DNA of 64,000 nucleotides, from positions 23,020-87,019 of the forward strand of contig URAV01000011.1 of NCBI GenBank assembly GCA_900545915.1. Direction: 5' to 3'. Shown here in pieces: positions 8,314-17,849 of this stretch (positions are counted from its first letter, which is position 1; every line of letters starts with the position of its first letter). Origin of the DNA: an uncultured Porphyromonadaceae bacterium. GTDB taxonomy: Bacteria > Bacteroidota > Bacteroidia > Bacteroidales > Coprobacteraceae. A program made the position numbers and the translations under genes. The notes under the pieces are model-generated. The model worked only from the letters and a program-made list of their open reading frames with translations. It was not told the DNA's origin and ran no database searches.

Positions 8314-10473
8314 ATGAACATCGAAAATATAATACCAGCCCTGCCATTTACAAATCCGGTACTGATATTCTTTATCGTATTAACTATCATTCTCTTTGCG
8401 CCACTACTTCTTAACCGATTCCGAATCCCCCATATCATCGGACTGATCATCGCCGGAATGATAATAGGTCCTCATGGATTCGGATTACTCGAACGAGACA
8501 GCAGTTTCCAGATATTCGGAAATGTCGGACTTCTTTACCTAATGTTTTTAGCCGGCCTTGAAATGGATATCAACGATTTCAAGAAAAACAAAACACAAGG
8601 TATCGTATTCGGACTATATACTTTTTTTATTCCGATGATATTGGGAACGACAATTAGCTATTATACCTTACATTTCAATCTGGAGACCTCTATCTTGCTG
8701 GCAAGTATGTATGCCTCTCACACTTTGGTAGCCTATCCGATCGTAAGCCGTTACGGCATATCACGGGCTACATCTGTCACAACAACTATTGCCGGTACTA
8801 TCATTACCGTATTAGGAGCGCTTATTATCCTTGCAGTAATTGCAGGAATGCAACAAGGAGAAATCAATGAAATATTCTGGATTCGCCTCTTAATATCGAT
8901 AACGATTTACTGTGCTATTGTCATATATTCCTTCCCTCGCATTACCCGGTGGTTTTTCAAAAAATACGATGACAACGTATCCCAATATATTTTCGTATTG
9001 GCTTTAGTATTCTCTGCATCATTCATGGCAGAACTTGCCGGACTCGAAGCAATTATCGGAGCATTTTTTGCCGGAGTCGTACTCAATCGGTTTATTCCGG
9101 CTGTTTCTCCTCTAATGAACCGGATCGAATTCGTAGGAAATGCACTTTTTATCCCCTATTTCCTCATTGGTGTCGGAATGTTGATCAATCTGCACGGCGT
9201 ATTCAGCAGTACAGAGGCCATTATAGTAGCAATCAATATGTCAATCGTTGCTACGGCATCCAAATGGATAGCGGCATGGTTTACTCAAAAAACATTTAAA
9301 CTTCCGAAAGTTGACCGAAATATGATTTTCGGACTCAGTAATGCACAAGCAGCAGCAACCTTAGCCGCCGTACTTATCGGATATGATCTCGGAATATTCA
9401 ATTCTAACGTATTGAATGGTACAGTTATCATGATTCTCGTAACGTGCACTATCAGTTCTTTCGTAACCGAAAAAGCCGCACGCGAACTTGTAACCAAACA
9501 ACAACAAGACGATTATCTCAAAGACAAAATAGACACGGGAGAAGAACGTATTCTCATCCCGATAGCAAATCCCGATACCATAGAAAACCTTGTAAACTTG
9601 GCGATACTACTAAAAAATCCGAAAAAGAAAACACCTCTATATGCAATAAATGTCACCGACGACAAATCGCAAGATAACGGATTCAATGCCAAAAACGCTT
9701 TGCAAAAAGCCGCCAAAATAGCTTCATCCGCAGATGTCGAAATGGAAACCATAGCTCGGTACGATATGAATATCGCAAGCGGTATCATTCACACAATGAA
9801 AGAAAAAAATATCTCGGAAATAGTTATCGGATTGCATCACAAAGCTAACATCGTAGATAGTTTTTTCGGGACAAAAACCGAGAGTTTACTAAAAGGAACG
9901 AACAAAATGGTTGCGATCACCAAATGCACTATTCCGGTCAATACGGTAACACGTATTGTCATAGCCGTTCCTGAAAAAGCAGAATTTGAAACCGGATTCG
10001 TCAAATGGGTTGACAGAGTGGCTAATATGGCAAAACAGGTCGGATGCCGGGCGATATTCTATGCCCACCCCAATACTATAATACAATTAAAAGCCATTCT
10101 CCGCAAAGGGAAATACAATATTCGGAATGAGTTCGAGATATTGGACAATTGGGAAGATATTCTTATGTTAACCGGAATCGTCTTGCAAGACGATTTGTTC
10201 ATCATTGTAAGTGCAAGGCATACTTCCGTATCCTATAATACCGAATTCGACAAACTGCCGTCATTTTTATCCAAATACTTTGCCGGAAATAATATCGTTG
10301 TCCTCTATCCCGAACAATTCGGAAAAGAAAGTCAACTCTCCTTTTTCAGCGATCCTCGATCGATGGATGTACAACGGGACTATACTCGTTTTATAGGATT
10401 AAGGCTTTTCCTTGAAAATCTGCTGAAGAAAAAGAAACGATGGGATCATCGTAACCAAAAAAAGGATAAATAA
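8314..10473 (+). CDS. CPA2-type cation:proton antiporter with C-terminal UspA-like region
   Basis: A 719-residue inner-membrane protein of the monovalent cation:proton antiporter-2 (Kef/NapA-like) family, involved in pH and Na+/K+ homeostasis. Residues 1-~400 contain about 12 membrane helices with family landmarks PHIIGLIIAGMIIGPHGFGL, YLMFLAGLEMD and AGLEAIIGAFFAGVVLNR. The rest (~410-719) is soluble and looks like one or two universal-stress-protein-type domains, for example ERILIPIANPDTIENLVNLA, which could sense nucleotides or cell state. The start is the ATG at 8314; an upstream TTG at 8269 would add residues made from repeat-derived leader. The protease gene starts 3 bp after its stop, so the two are probably cotranscribed. 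Confidence 0.87.
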   Translation: MNIENIIPALPFTNPVLIFFIVLTIILFAPLLLNRFRIPHIIGLIIAGMIIGPHGFGLLERDSSFQIFGNVGLLYLMFLAGLEMDINDFKKNKTQGIVFGLYTFFIPMILGTTISYYTLHFNLETSILLASMYASHTLVAYPIVSRYGISRATSVTTTIAGTIITVLGALIILAVIAGMQQGEINEIFWIRLLISITIYCAIVIYSFPRITRWFFKKYDDNVSQYIFVLALVFSASFMAELAGLEAIIGAFFAGVVLNRFIPAVSPLMNRIEFVGNALFIPYFLIGVGMLINLHGVFSSTEAIIVAINMSIVATASKWIAAWFTQKTFKLPKVDRNMIFGLSNAQAAATLAAVLIGYDLGIFNSNVLNGTVIMILVTCTISSFVTEKAARELVTKQQQDDYLKDKIDTGEERILIPIANPDTIENLVNLAILLKNPKKKTPLYAINVTDDKSQDNGFNAKNALQKAAKIASSADVEMETIARYDMNIASGIIHTMKEKNISEIVIGLHHKANIVDSFFGTKTESLLKGTNKMVAITKCTIPVNTVTRIVIAVPEKAEFETGFVKWVDRVANMAKQVGCRAIFYAHPNTIIQLKAILRKGKYNIRNEFEILDNWEDILMLTGIVLQDDLFIIVSARHTSVSYNTEFDKLPSFLSKYFAGNNIVVLYPEQFGKESQLSFFSDPRSMDVQRDYTRFIGLRLFLENLLKKKKRWDHRNQKKDK

Positions 10474-10476
10474 CAA

Positions 10477-13400
10477 ATGTCGCAAAACAAGAAATATTAT
10501 ACCCTGTCGACCCATAAAACATTATATTTTTTATGGGTCGCAACTATCCTATTTTCTGCAACCGTTTTTTCTTCATACGCACAAATAAGTGAAGGCGGTA
10601 CTCCGCCCAGTTTCATGTATCCTGCATCCCAAAAGACAAGAAATCTTGAAAACACAAAAAATGGAATCGAGAATATATATATCCCCTTTTCCCTTGACGA
10701 CTTAAAAGCCGATGACGAACGCATGAAAGAGGATAACTTACCCCCTCGTGTAGCAATATTGCTTCCGGCACATTTCTCTCCTGAAAATTCCGGAGTGTGG
10801 AGGACTCTTCCGGGAGGAGAGCGCATCTGGCAACTCCGTATTATGGCAGACAAAGCCACAGCAATCGCTCTCTATTACAGTAAATTCAACCTTCCGATCG
10901 GCAGTAAGCTATTCATATATAACTCTACACATACTCATATATTAGGAGCTTACACACATGCAACTCATCCCGGAACAGGTAAATTCTCGACCGAATTCGT
11001 GGCTGGAGACGATATAACCCTCGAATATGTTGCCCCTCAAGGAGATAATTCTCCCCAAAATCCGGAAATTGAAATCGAAGAAATAGGATACGGATACAAC
11101 TATCTAAGTATTAAAGACTCCGACAGCGAAAGTCTATCAGGCAGTTGCATGGTTGATATCAACTGTGAAGAAGGAGAGCAATGGCAAGACCATAAAAACG
11201 GTGTTGTCAAAATGATTATACCGATAGGGACCAGCAGTTTTTTATGTACCGGAGCAATCCTTAACAATACAAAAGAAGACCTCAAACCTTATTTACTGAC
11301 GGCATTCCATTGCCTGCTCTCATCCAAAGAACAAGCTTCCGCATCCGATCTGTCTCAAGCCCAATTTTTTTTCCGATATGAAAATACGACATGCGGGAAC
11401 AATATCCACACTCCCCCTGTATCGATGATCGGATGCACATATATTGCCGGAGTTCCTTTAGAAAACGGAGTCGATGGTGCATTGTTATTATTAAATGGGG
11501 AAATACCTGACAATCTGAATGCATATTATAACGGATGGGATCGCCGGAACATAGCCCCACAATCGGGTGTATGCATACACCATCCACAAGGTGATGTAAA
11601 AAAAATATCGACTTACAGCCAACCAGCAGTATCAGACACTTGGAAATCCGGATCGACACAAGGATTGCAAAACGGACATTGGAATGTTATATTTAAGAGT
11701 ACTGCCAACGGACACGGAGTAACAGAAGGAGGATCATCCGGTGCTCCGTTATTCGATCAGAATAAACGTATAACAGGATTCCTGACCGGAGGAAACGCCA
11801 ACTGTACCGACCGCAAAGAAGGACGGAATTTATTCGGAAAATTAGCTCTTTTTTGGGATCAATGCGGAACAGCCGATGACCAAAGAATCGACAAATATTT
11901 AGATCCTATCGGATCAGGAGTTGAATATCTTGACGGACGCTACGCATTTCCACCTAAAGCAGTACCCGAACAAGTCTCCGCCAAATGGTTGCCTGAAGAA
12001 AAAAAATCCACTATATATTGGGAAATACCAAAAGGTGATGAGCAACCCGTCCGTTATAAAATATACCGAAACAACACCGAAATAGGGGCTACGACCTCGA
12101 CAAGTTTCTCAGAAACAGCATTGCCCGTAGGCATACACCACTATGACGTCACTGCAATATATGCAGACGGTAAAGCCTCCGATCCGGGAAATACGGCAAC
12201 AATATATGTATATGACATACTTCCTCCAAAAGATCTTTCGATAAAACGAACAGGCGAAACAGACCTACAAATAAAATGGCAGATGCCGATATCCCGACAA
12301 AAAATATTTTGGGGAAATGCAACCGACTTTTACCGGATGCAATTAAGAGATAAAGACAACCAGCAAATACCGTTCTATTTCGGACAACGTTGGACTGCCG
12401 ACGACTTACAGGAAATAGATGGATACACACTGGAATCCGTTACGTTCCTTTCAGTAGAAGGAGCGACTTATAGTCTTCACATCGATCAGGGGGACTTTTC
12501 TTATCAACAAAAAATCGATCCGACAGATAAAGATCAAATAATCGAGGTAAAACTTTCCAAACCGGTCACTATCGAAAAAAATGCATCTTTGACTGTCTCC
12601 ATATATGCAGAATCATATACTAATAGTCCGGCAGCGACAGACAATGCTGTTCCCATAACACAAAAAGGGAACATATACTCTACCGATGGCAAGAACTGGA
12701 AAACTTTGACTCAACACAGCGATAAAGATCACAACTTTTTCCTGCAAGTCGGCATCTCTTCTCAAAAGCAAAACGAAATTGCCACCCCTCAACAAGAAAT
12801 AAAAAAACGGTCTGTTAAAAATAAAAACTCTGATGAAAATTTACAAATACATTGGCAGCCCGTAACCCGGTCTACACTATTACAAAAAACAAATACGAAA
12901 ATATGTTCATCTATCCCTATCCGGTTTAATCGCCCCGACTTTCGCATATACAGAGATGACATGAATATTACTCCGGAATTAACAACCGACACGACAATAA
13001 CAGACAAAGAATTATTACAAGGAAAAAACTACACCTATACCGTCGAAGCAATCTACCCTAACGGAATCAGTGCTTTAAGTGATCCCGAAACCTTTTTCCT
13101 GAAAACAGAAAGTTTCGAAGCACGAATACGTTCACTCAAGATCAACGGTGAAGAAATAGAAATATCTCAAGAAAATACGTTAAATATTCCTCTCGATTGC
13201 GATATAAACTCGGCACAAATAGAAATTGAAGCCCATCCCGAAGCCACCATAATAATGGGAGACCAAATATCCGGGACGGCAGAAATAAACGTTGAGGAAG
13301 GAGGTAAATTCTATCAACCGGTAACCATAATTTCAGAAAGCAGAGAAAACATGCAAGAATTTTCCATCAATCTGTTTAAGTTACCGGAAAACATACTTTT

Positions 13401-13872
13401 GTTACGATGGAACGACGTTCTTTCCGTTATCAATAATCCGGACAACAATAACGGCTTGCATTTTACCGACTTTGTCTGGTATCGGAATAATAGCTACCTA
13501 AGCTCAGGAATGCCCTATGTCACACTGCCTGACGACCACCGAAGCTCAGACAGATACCACATCTTGGTAACTACAGATGAAGGAGTTATTCTCTCAAGTT
13601 GTGAAAAACAAATACAAATCACAGGTGACGAAATACGCCTTTACCCGAACCCGGTAAAAGCCGGAGAAAAAATCAGACTATATATCGATTCGAAAAAAGA
13701 GAATGATAAAATCGAAATAACAATTACCGATCTCTCCGGAAAAACAAGAACAATATCCGCAACCGGAAACTCGACAAAATTCAAATTATCCGATACTCCC
13801 GGTAGCTATATCATTAAAATAAGGACACAGGAAGGTATATCCCGAGAAATAAAAGTAATATGCATCCCATGA
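10477..13872 (+). CDS. Large secreted trypsin-like serine endopeptidase with type IX sorting domain
   Basis: A 1131-residue exported protein. An N-terminal signal peptide ends near FSSYAQ (residue ~36). Residues ~215-480 form a trypsin-like domain resembling lysyl endopeptidases, with a His-Asp-Ser triad visible as LLTAFHC (His278), GVDGALLLLN (Asp333) and GGSSGAPLF (Ser421). Several cysteines suggest disulfides. Fibronectin-III-like segments follow, one at ~495-580 and another near ~830-900. The last ~75 residues (YPNPVKAGEKIRLYI, then GSYIIKI) match a Por/type IX secretion C-terminal domain, so the protease is predicted to be released or anchored at the cell surface. Cleavage specificity is not proven. 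The downstream barrel gene overlaps its stop by 4 bp. Confidence 0.85.
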   Translation: MSQNKKYYTLSTHKTLYFLWVATILFSATVFSSYAQISEGGTPPSFMYPASQKTRNLENTKNGIENIYIPFSLDDLKADDERMKEDNLPPRVAILLPAHFSPENSGVWRTLPGGERIWQLRIMADKATAIALYYSKFNLPIGSKLFIYNSTHTHILGAYTHATHPGTGKFSTEFVAGDDITLEYVAPQGDNSPQNPEIEIEEIGYGYNYLSIKDSDSESLSGSCMVDINCEEGEQWQDHKNGVVKMIIPIGTSSFLCTGAILNNTKEDLKPYLLTAFHCLLSSKEQASASDLSQAQFFFRYENTTCGNNIHTPPVSMIGCTYIAGVPLENGVDGALLLLNGEIPDNLNAYYNGWDRRNIAPQSGVCIHHPQGDVKKISTYSQPAVSDTWKSGSTQGLQNGHWNVIFKSTANGHGVTEGGSSGAPLFDQNKRITGFLTGGNANCTDRKEGRNLFGKLALFWDQCGTADDQRIDKYLDPIGSGVEYLDGRYAFPPKAVPEQVSAKWLPEEKKSTIYWEIPKGDEQPVRYKIYRNNTEIGATTSTSFSETALPVGIHHYDVTAIYADGKASDPGNTATIYVYDILPPKDLSIKRTGETDLQIKWQMPISRQKIFWGNATDFYRMQLRDKDNQQIPFYFGQRWTADDLQEIDGYTLESVTFLSVEGATYSLHIDQGDFSYQQKIDPTDKDQIIEVKLSKPVTIEKNASLTVSIYAESYTNSPAATDNAVPITQKGNIYSTDGKNWKTLTQHSDKDHNFFLQVGISSQKQNEIATPQQEIKKRSVKNKNSDENLQIHWQPVTRSTLLQKTNTKICSSIPIRFNRPDFRIYRDDMNITPELTTDTTITDKELLQGKNYTYTVEAIYPNGISALSDPETFFLKTESFEARIRSLKINGEEIEISQENTLNIPLDCDINSAQIEIEAHPEATIIMGDQISGTAEINVEEGGKFYQPVTIISESRENMQEFSINLFKLPENILLLRWNDVLSVINNPDNNNGLHFTDFVWYRNNSYLSSGMPYVTLPDDHRSSDRYHILVTTDEGVILSSCEKQIQITGDEIRLYPNPVKAGEKIRLYIDSKKENDKIEITITDLSGKTRTISATGNSTKFKLSDTPGSYIIKIRTQEGISREIKVICIP

Positions 13873-14744
13873 AAAAAATATATCTTGCTATGATTTTCTG
13901 TTTCATTTTCATTGTCTCATCGGCACAAACGAGGCATAATGAAATTTCGGTCGGAATATCAGGCGGAATATCGACACTACATTATTCTGTATCCGAAGGG
14001 AAATTCAAACCTCAAGGAGGAGCATCTCTCAATCTCGGTTATTTATTAAAAATAACCGACCTTTGGGGAATCGGTACAGGTCCTGAATTATCCTTATATC
14101 GATCAAAAATCAGCATCGACCGATTTTCAGATAATTATTTAATCCTCTCCAATTCAATACCGGACGGAAGTCCGGAACAAAACACATTCGATTTCAGATT
14201 TACCTATACCGGTTTCCAAGAAGAACAAAAAGCCCTCTATCTGAATATACCTGTATTTTTCCAATTACAATCTGGCAAACATTCGGGAATATACGCAAAA
14301 GCCGGTATAAAAATAGGAATACCGATAACAGCAACCCGCAATAATCGATATTCCGCATTAAAAACTTCGGCGTATTTCCCCTATGAAGATATAGAATACA
14401 CAGATCTCGCAAATCATGGATTTGGAAACTATCCGGCAGCTCGGAATAAATCGGACTTAAAGTTAAAATACTCGCTTTCTCCATTTGCAGAAATAGGATG
14501 GAAATGGCAGCTCGGAACATATCGTAACATATATACAGGTATTTACGGAGAATACGGAGTCCGGGAAATCTATGACGCTGCAAACGGAAAACCCTTCCTT
14601 CAATATTCCGATGACGGTACAATAACCGGTAACTCGGTTTGGGAAAGTTCTCGTCAAAACGGAAAAAGTCCCAAAGCAATACTTTCTTCTCCCGTACGTC
14701 TCATGTCGATAGGTGTCACCGTTCGGTGGGCAATTTCTTTATGA
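13869..14744 (+). CDS. Outer-membrane beta-barrel protein, PorT-like family
   Basis: A 291-residue protein with a signal peptide (MKKIYLAMIFCFIFIVSSAQ) followed by alternating hydrophobic and polar strands rich in Gly and aromatic residues. Examples are ISVGISGGISTLHYS, GGASLNLGYLLKI and GIYAKAGIKIGIPI, and it ends in an aromatic-containing strand VRWAISL. This is the pattern of small 8-10-stranded outer-membrane barrels (outer membrane beta-barrel / PorT-like). The ATG at 13869 overlaps the protease TGA as ATGA, implying translational coupling; an ATG nine bases earlier is also possible. The coupling suggests a partner role for the protease, but no function can be assigned. Confidence 0.7.
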   Translation: MKKIYLAMIFCFIFIVSSAQTRHNEISVGISGGISTLHYSVSEGKFKPQGGASLNLGYLLKITDLWGIGTGPELSLYRSKISIDRFSDNYLILSNSIPDGSPEQNTFDFRFTYTGFQEEQKALYLNIPVFFQLQSGKHSGIYAKAGIKIGIPITATRNNRYSALKTSAYFPYEDIEYTDLANHGFGNYPAARNKSDLKLKYSLSPFAEIGWKWQLGTYRNIYTGIYGEYGVREIYDAANGKPFLQYSDDGTITGNSVWESSRQNGKSPKAILSSPVRLMSIGVTVRWAISL

Positions 14745-14777
14745 CAACAAGATTAGAGAACTCGAGAATGACAAATT

Positions 14778-14933
14778 TAGAACTCGTTTAAATTTTACTC
14801 AAGTCTGTTTTGAAAATTTCTTTTAAAGATAATAACGAGTTATCTGGTAAATAAAAACAGGACAACAAACCGAAAAGGAATTCAAAAACTTCGGATACAT
14901 ATTTTTTATCGAAAAATTTAGGTAGGTTCTTAT
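14778..14933 (+). repeat. GAGCCTGT intergenic repeat, degenerate copy
   Basis: It begins TAGAACTCGTTTAAATTTTA and ends AAAAATTTAGGTAGGTTCTTA, both decayed versions of the family ends, with a shortened interior that still includes ACCGAAAAGGAATTCAAAAA. It lies between two plus-strand genes and is oriented with them. Confidence 0.65.
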
Positions 14934-14957
14934 TATTAGAAAAGAGAAATTTACCCT

Positions 14958-14965
14958 AAATTTGT
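14958..14965 (+). promoter_or_regulatory. Probable -7 element for the flavoprotein pair
   Basis: TAAATTTG matches TAnnTTTG exactly and lies 59 bp before the ATG of the ferredoxin-NADP reductase-like subunit, just after the repeat copy. No exact TTTG box was found at -33. Confidence 0.5.
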
Positions 14966-15024
14966 ACATGTAATTATCAACACATATTTCAAAATACGAT
15001 CAAATTCATCATTAAATACGACCA

Positions 15025-15816
15025 ATGAACAAAATCATCAGCAAAGAGCATTTTTCAGAAAAAGTAGTAAAACTTGTTGTCGAAGCTCCACTTATAGCCA
15101 AAGCCCGGAAAGCCGGACATTTTGTAATCGTGAGAGTCGGAGAAAAAGGAGAACGCATACCGTTGACCATTGCATCCGCCGATGTCGCCAAAGGCACTAT
15201 CACATTAGTAGTACAAGCAGTAGGCCGCTCTTCTCAAAAACTATGTGCGTTGAAAGAAGGCGACTATATTACAGATGTAGTCGGACCTTTGGGACAAGCT
15301 ACCCACATCGAAAAAGTAGGAACAGTAATATGCTGCGGCGGAGGTGTCGGAGTCGCTCCCTTGCTCCCTATTGTCGAAGCTTTTAAAAAAGCCGGGAACA
15401 AAGTCATTACGGTTTTAGCGGCAAGAACAAAAGACCTAATTATTTTGGAAGAACAGATGAGAGCCAATTCGGATGAAGTCGTAATCATGACCGATGACGG
15501 TTCTTATGGGAAAAAAGGATTGATAACAAACGGAGTAGAAGAGATTATCAATCGTGAAAAGGTCGATCTCTGTGTAACTATAGGACCGGCAATCATGATG
15601 AAGTTCGTTTCTCTATTGACAAAAAAATACGATATACCGACGGTCGCCTCTCTAAATACGATCATGGTCGATGGGACAGGTATGTGTGGAGCATGCCGGA
15701 TAACAGTCGGAGGCAAAACAAAATTTGTCTGTGTTGACGGACCTGAATTTGACGCACACCAAGTAGATTTTGACGAAATGATGATGCGACTTTCTTCTTA
15801 TAAAGGAATAGAATAA
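15025..15816 (+). CDS. NfnA-like FAD/[2Fe-2S] subunit (sulfide/dihydroorotate dehydrogenase-like)
   Basis: A 263-residue flavoprotein of the ferredoxin-NADP reductase superfamily. The FAD domain carries the RIPLTIASAD motif, the nucleotide domain carries CCGGGVGVAPLLPIVEAF, and the C-terminal part has an iron-sulfur motif CGAC with another Cys twelve residues on (TKFVCVDGPEFD). It is followed after 10 bp by a GltA-like subunit. That pairing is the one seen in NfnAB (NADH-dependent reduced ferredoxin:NADP+ oxidoreductase) and archaeal sulfide dehydrogenase. The expected role is electron bifurcation between NADPH, NAD and ferredoxin in anaerobic metabolism. PyrK is the alternative, but no pyrD is adjacent. 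Confidence 0.85.
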   Translation: MNKIISKEHFSEKVVKLVVEAPLIAKARKAGHFVIVRVGEKGERIPLTIASADVAKGTITLVVQAVGRSSQKLCALKEGDYITDVVGPLGQATHIEKVGTVICCGGGVGVAPLLPIVEAFKKAGNKVITVLAARTKDLIILEEQMRANSDEVVIMTDDGSYGKKGLITNGVEEIINREKVDLCVTIGPAIMMKFVSLLTKKYDIPTVASLNTIMVDGTGMCGACRITVGGKTKFVCVDGPEFDAHQVDFDEMMMRLSSYKGIE

Positions 15817-15826
15817 TATTGAAACT

Positions 15827-17302
15827 ATGAACAACAAAGAATATATGGCAGCTCAAAGAGCTGAAAGCTGGCGAGAAGAACTACGTCGGAACAAAAAAAA
15901 TAAAGATCGTATCGATATTCCTCGAGTACACATGAACGAACTCGATCCGGCTTATCGAATCACCAACACAGAAGAAGTAAACCAAGGTCTTACGAAAGAA
16001 CAAGCTCTTACAGAAGCTTGCAGATGCCTCGACTGTCCCGATCCTTTATGCATTACAGGCTGTCCGGTAGGAATCAACATTCCGAAATTCATCAAAAACA
16101 TCGAACGAGGAGAATTTATCGAAGCTGCAAAAACGTTAAAAGAAACCAGTGCATTACCTGCCGTATGCGGTCGGGTATGCCCACAAGAAAAACAATGTGA
16201 ATCTAAATGTTTCTATACACAAAAACTCCACAAAGAAGCTGTTGCAATAGGATATCTCGAACGATTTGCAGCCGATTATGAACGAGAAAGCGGACAAATA
16301 TCCATTCCCGAGATAACTTCCCGAAACGGCATTAAAATTGCAGTAGTAGGATCAGGACCTGCCGGACTTTCTTTTGCCGGAGATATGATAAAAAAAGGAT
16401 ATTCTGTGACCGTATTCGAAGCACTCCACGAAATCGGAGGAGTATTGAAATACGGAATTCCCGAATTCCGATTACCGAATAAAATAGTCGATGTCGAAAT
16501 CGACAACCTTCGGAAAATGGGTGTAGAATTTATGACCGACTGCATTATCGGAAAAACTCTGACTTATGAAGACCTACATGAAATGGGATTTAAAGGCATA
16601 TTCGTAGCCAGTGGCGCAGGATTGCCCCGTTTCATGAACATACCGGGAGAAAACCTCATAGGTGTGATGTCCAGTAATGAATACCTAACTCGTGTCAATC
16701 TTATGGATGCTGCCAGTTCCGATTCGGACACTCCGGTCATAAAAGGTAAACGAGTCGCAATTATAGGCGGAGGAAACACAGCGATGGATTCCGTCCGCAC
16801 GGCACGTCGGTTAGGGGCCGATCGAGCAATAATCGTCTATCGACGTTCCGAAGAAGAGATGCCGGCTCGCATAGAAGAAATAAAACATGCCAAACAAGAA
16901 GGCGTCGAATTTTTAACCCTCCATAATCCCATAGAATATATCGGAGACCAAACCGGCCATGTCAAACAAATGCGCCTTCAAAAAATGGAATTAGGAGAAC
17001 CAGATGCATCCGGAAGAAGAAGTCCTGTTCCTATTCCCGGAGCAATCGACCTCATCGATATAGATGAAGTCGTTGTCAGTGTAGGAGTATCTCCTAATCC
17101 TCTTATTCCAAACTCTATAAAAGGGCTGGAGGTCAGTAAATGGGGGACGATTGTCGTAAATCAGGAAACCATGCAATCCGACATTTCCGACCTCTTTGCA
17201 GGAGGGGATATTGTTCGAGGAGGAGCAACCGTAATTCTGGCAATGGGAGACGGACGGCGAGCAGCAGCAGCAATGGATGAGTACATCAAATCCCAAGCAT
17301 AA
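15827..17302 (+). CDS. NfnB/GltA-like NADPH-dependent glutamate synthase small-subunit homologue
   Basis: A 491-residue flavoprotein. Residues ~30-140 have cysteine-rich [4Fe-4S] motifs (EACRCLDCPDPLCITGCPVG, and later VCGRVCPQEKQCESKC). The first Rossmann fold binds FAD (VVGSGPAGLSFAGDM, ~185) and the second binds NAD(P)H (IIGGGNTAMDSVRTARRLGA, ~310). The C-terminal block LFAGGDIVRGGATVILAMGDG completes the family pattern. Because the glutamate synthase large subunit is absent and an NfnA-like gene precedes it by 10 bp, it is better read as the large subunit of an NfnAB-type bifurcating transhydrogenase than as a glutamate synthase. A strong terminator follows. Confidence 0.88.
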   Translation: MNNKEYMAAQRAESWREELRRNKKNKDRIDIPRVHMNELDPAYRITNTEEVNQGLTKEQALTEACRCLDCPDPLCITGCPVGINIPKFIKNIERGEFIEAAKTLKETSALPAVCGRVCPQEKQCESKCFYTQKLHKEAVAIGYLERFAADYERESGQISIPEITSRNGIKIAVVGSGPAGLSFAGDMIKKGYSVTVFEALHEIGGVLKYGIPEFRLPNKIVDVEIDNLRKMGVEFMTDCIIGKTLTYEDLHEMGFKGIFVASGAGLPRFMNIPGENLIGVMSSNEYLTRVNLMDAASSDSDTPVIKGKRVAIIGGGNTAMDSVRTARRLGADRAIIVYRRSEEEMPARIEEIKHAKQEGVEFLTLHNPIEYIGDQTGHVKQMRLQKMELGEPDASGRRSPVPIPGAIDLIDIDEVVVSVGVSPNPLIPNSIKGLEVSKWGTIVVNQETMQSDISDLFAGGDIVRGGATVILAMGDGRRAAAAMDEYIKSQA

Positions 17303-17306
17303 ACAC

Positions 17307-17346
17307 AACAGGCTGCCTGAAATAAAATGAGGCAGCCTGTTTCTTT
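17307..17346 (+). terminator. Rho-independent terminator after the NfnAB-like pair
   Basis: A perfect 12-bp stem AACAGGCTGCCT / AGGCAGCCTGTT with an 11-nt loop begins 4 bp after the stop, followed by TCTTTCT. It lies between convergent genes and ends transcription of the flavoprotein operon. Confidence 0.8.
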
Positions 17347-17366
17347 CTCACACAACCAATACGGTT

Positions 17367-17582
17367 TTATTTCGTATTAGGACATTCTCCTTTTTGTTCG
17401 CAGCAAGGTTTCGGATTATCGCATTTCTCCTTTTTGCAATTCTCTTTTTTACAATCGCCTTTTTTCTGCGGACATTCGGTTTTTGACTTAGGACACTCTT
17501 TTTTATTTTGTGCAATCGCATTACCGCCGATCATCATCGATACGGCCATAAAAGCTAATACTAAACCTTTTTTCATCATCAT
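17367..17582 (-). CDS. Small exported Cys/Lys-rich protein, unrecognised
   Basis: A 71-residue protein with a signal peptide (MKKGLVLAFMAVSMMIGG, cut near NAIAQ). The mature tail of roughly 45 residues is almost wholly Lys, Glu, Cys, Pro and Gln, with eight cysteines in short ECP, DCK, NCK, KCD and CCE units. This looks like a metal-binding or disulfide-rich envelope peptide, but no family is recognised. Three in-frame ATGs open the gene (17582, 17579, 17576). A TTG further up falls inside the presumed -7 box and is rejected. It converges on the flavoprotein operon and has its own promoter. Confidence 0.65.
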   Translation of the reverse strand: MMMKKGLVLAFMAVSMMIGGNAIAQNKKECPKSKTECPQKKGDCKKENCKKEKCDNPKPCCEQKGECPNTK

Positions 17583-17606
17583 AATAATATTAAAAATTTG
17601 ACTGCA

Positions 17607-17614
17607 CAAATATA
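17607..17614 (-). promoter_or_regulatory. Probable -7 element for the Cys-rich protein
   Basis: The minus strand reads TATATTTG, an exact TAnnTTTG match, 25 bp before the first ATG. This sets a short leader and supports a start at 17582 or just inside it. Confidence 0.55.
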
Positions 17615-17849
17615 AGACCCGAAATCCGCTCTTCTCTTTAACAAAATATAAAAAGAATAATCACATAACCCCAGAATAACTATAAAATACAAGCAATAAC
17701 TAAAAAAACTATATCAATAACCATTTTAACCTAAAAATATCTTCCATCTTCCCAAATCTCAGCCCATTTCATACTTTTAAATATTCTCTGTCCCTTCCTT
17801 TCTACATCAGAAAAAAAATGTATCTTCGTAAGATTAAAATAAAGAACAA

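Noticed and set aside
14200..14679. 159-codon open frame on the minus strand
   Set aside because: It is opposite the outer-membrane barrel gene, has no recognisable domain and a composition typical of antisense frames.
15025..15816. PyrK (dihydroorotate dehydrogenase electron-transfer subunit)
   Set aside because: No pyrD is adjacent, and the GltA-like gene follows directly, which favours an NfnAB-type pair.
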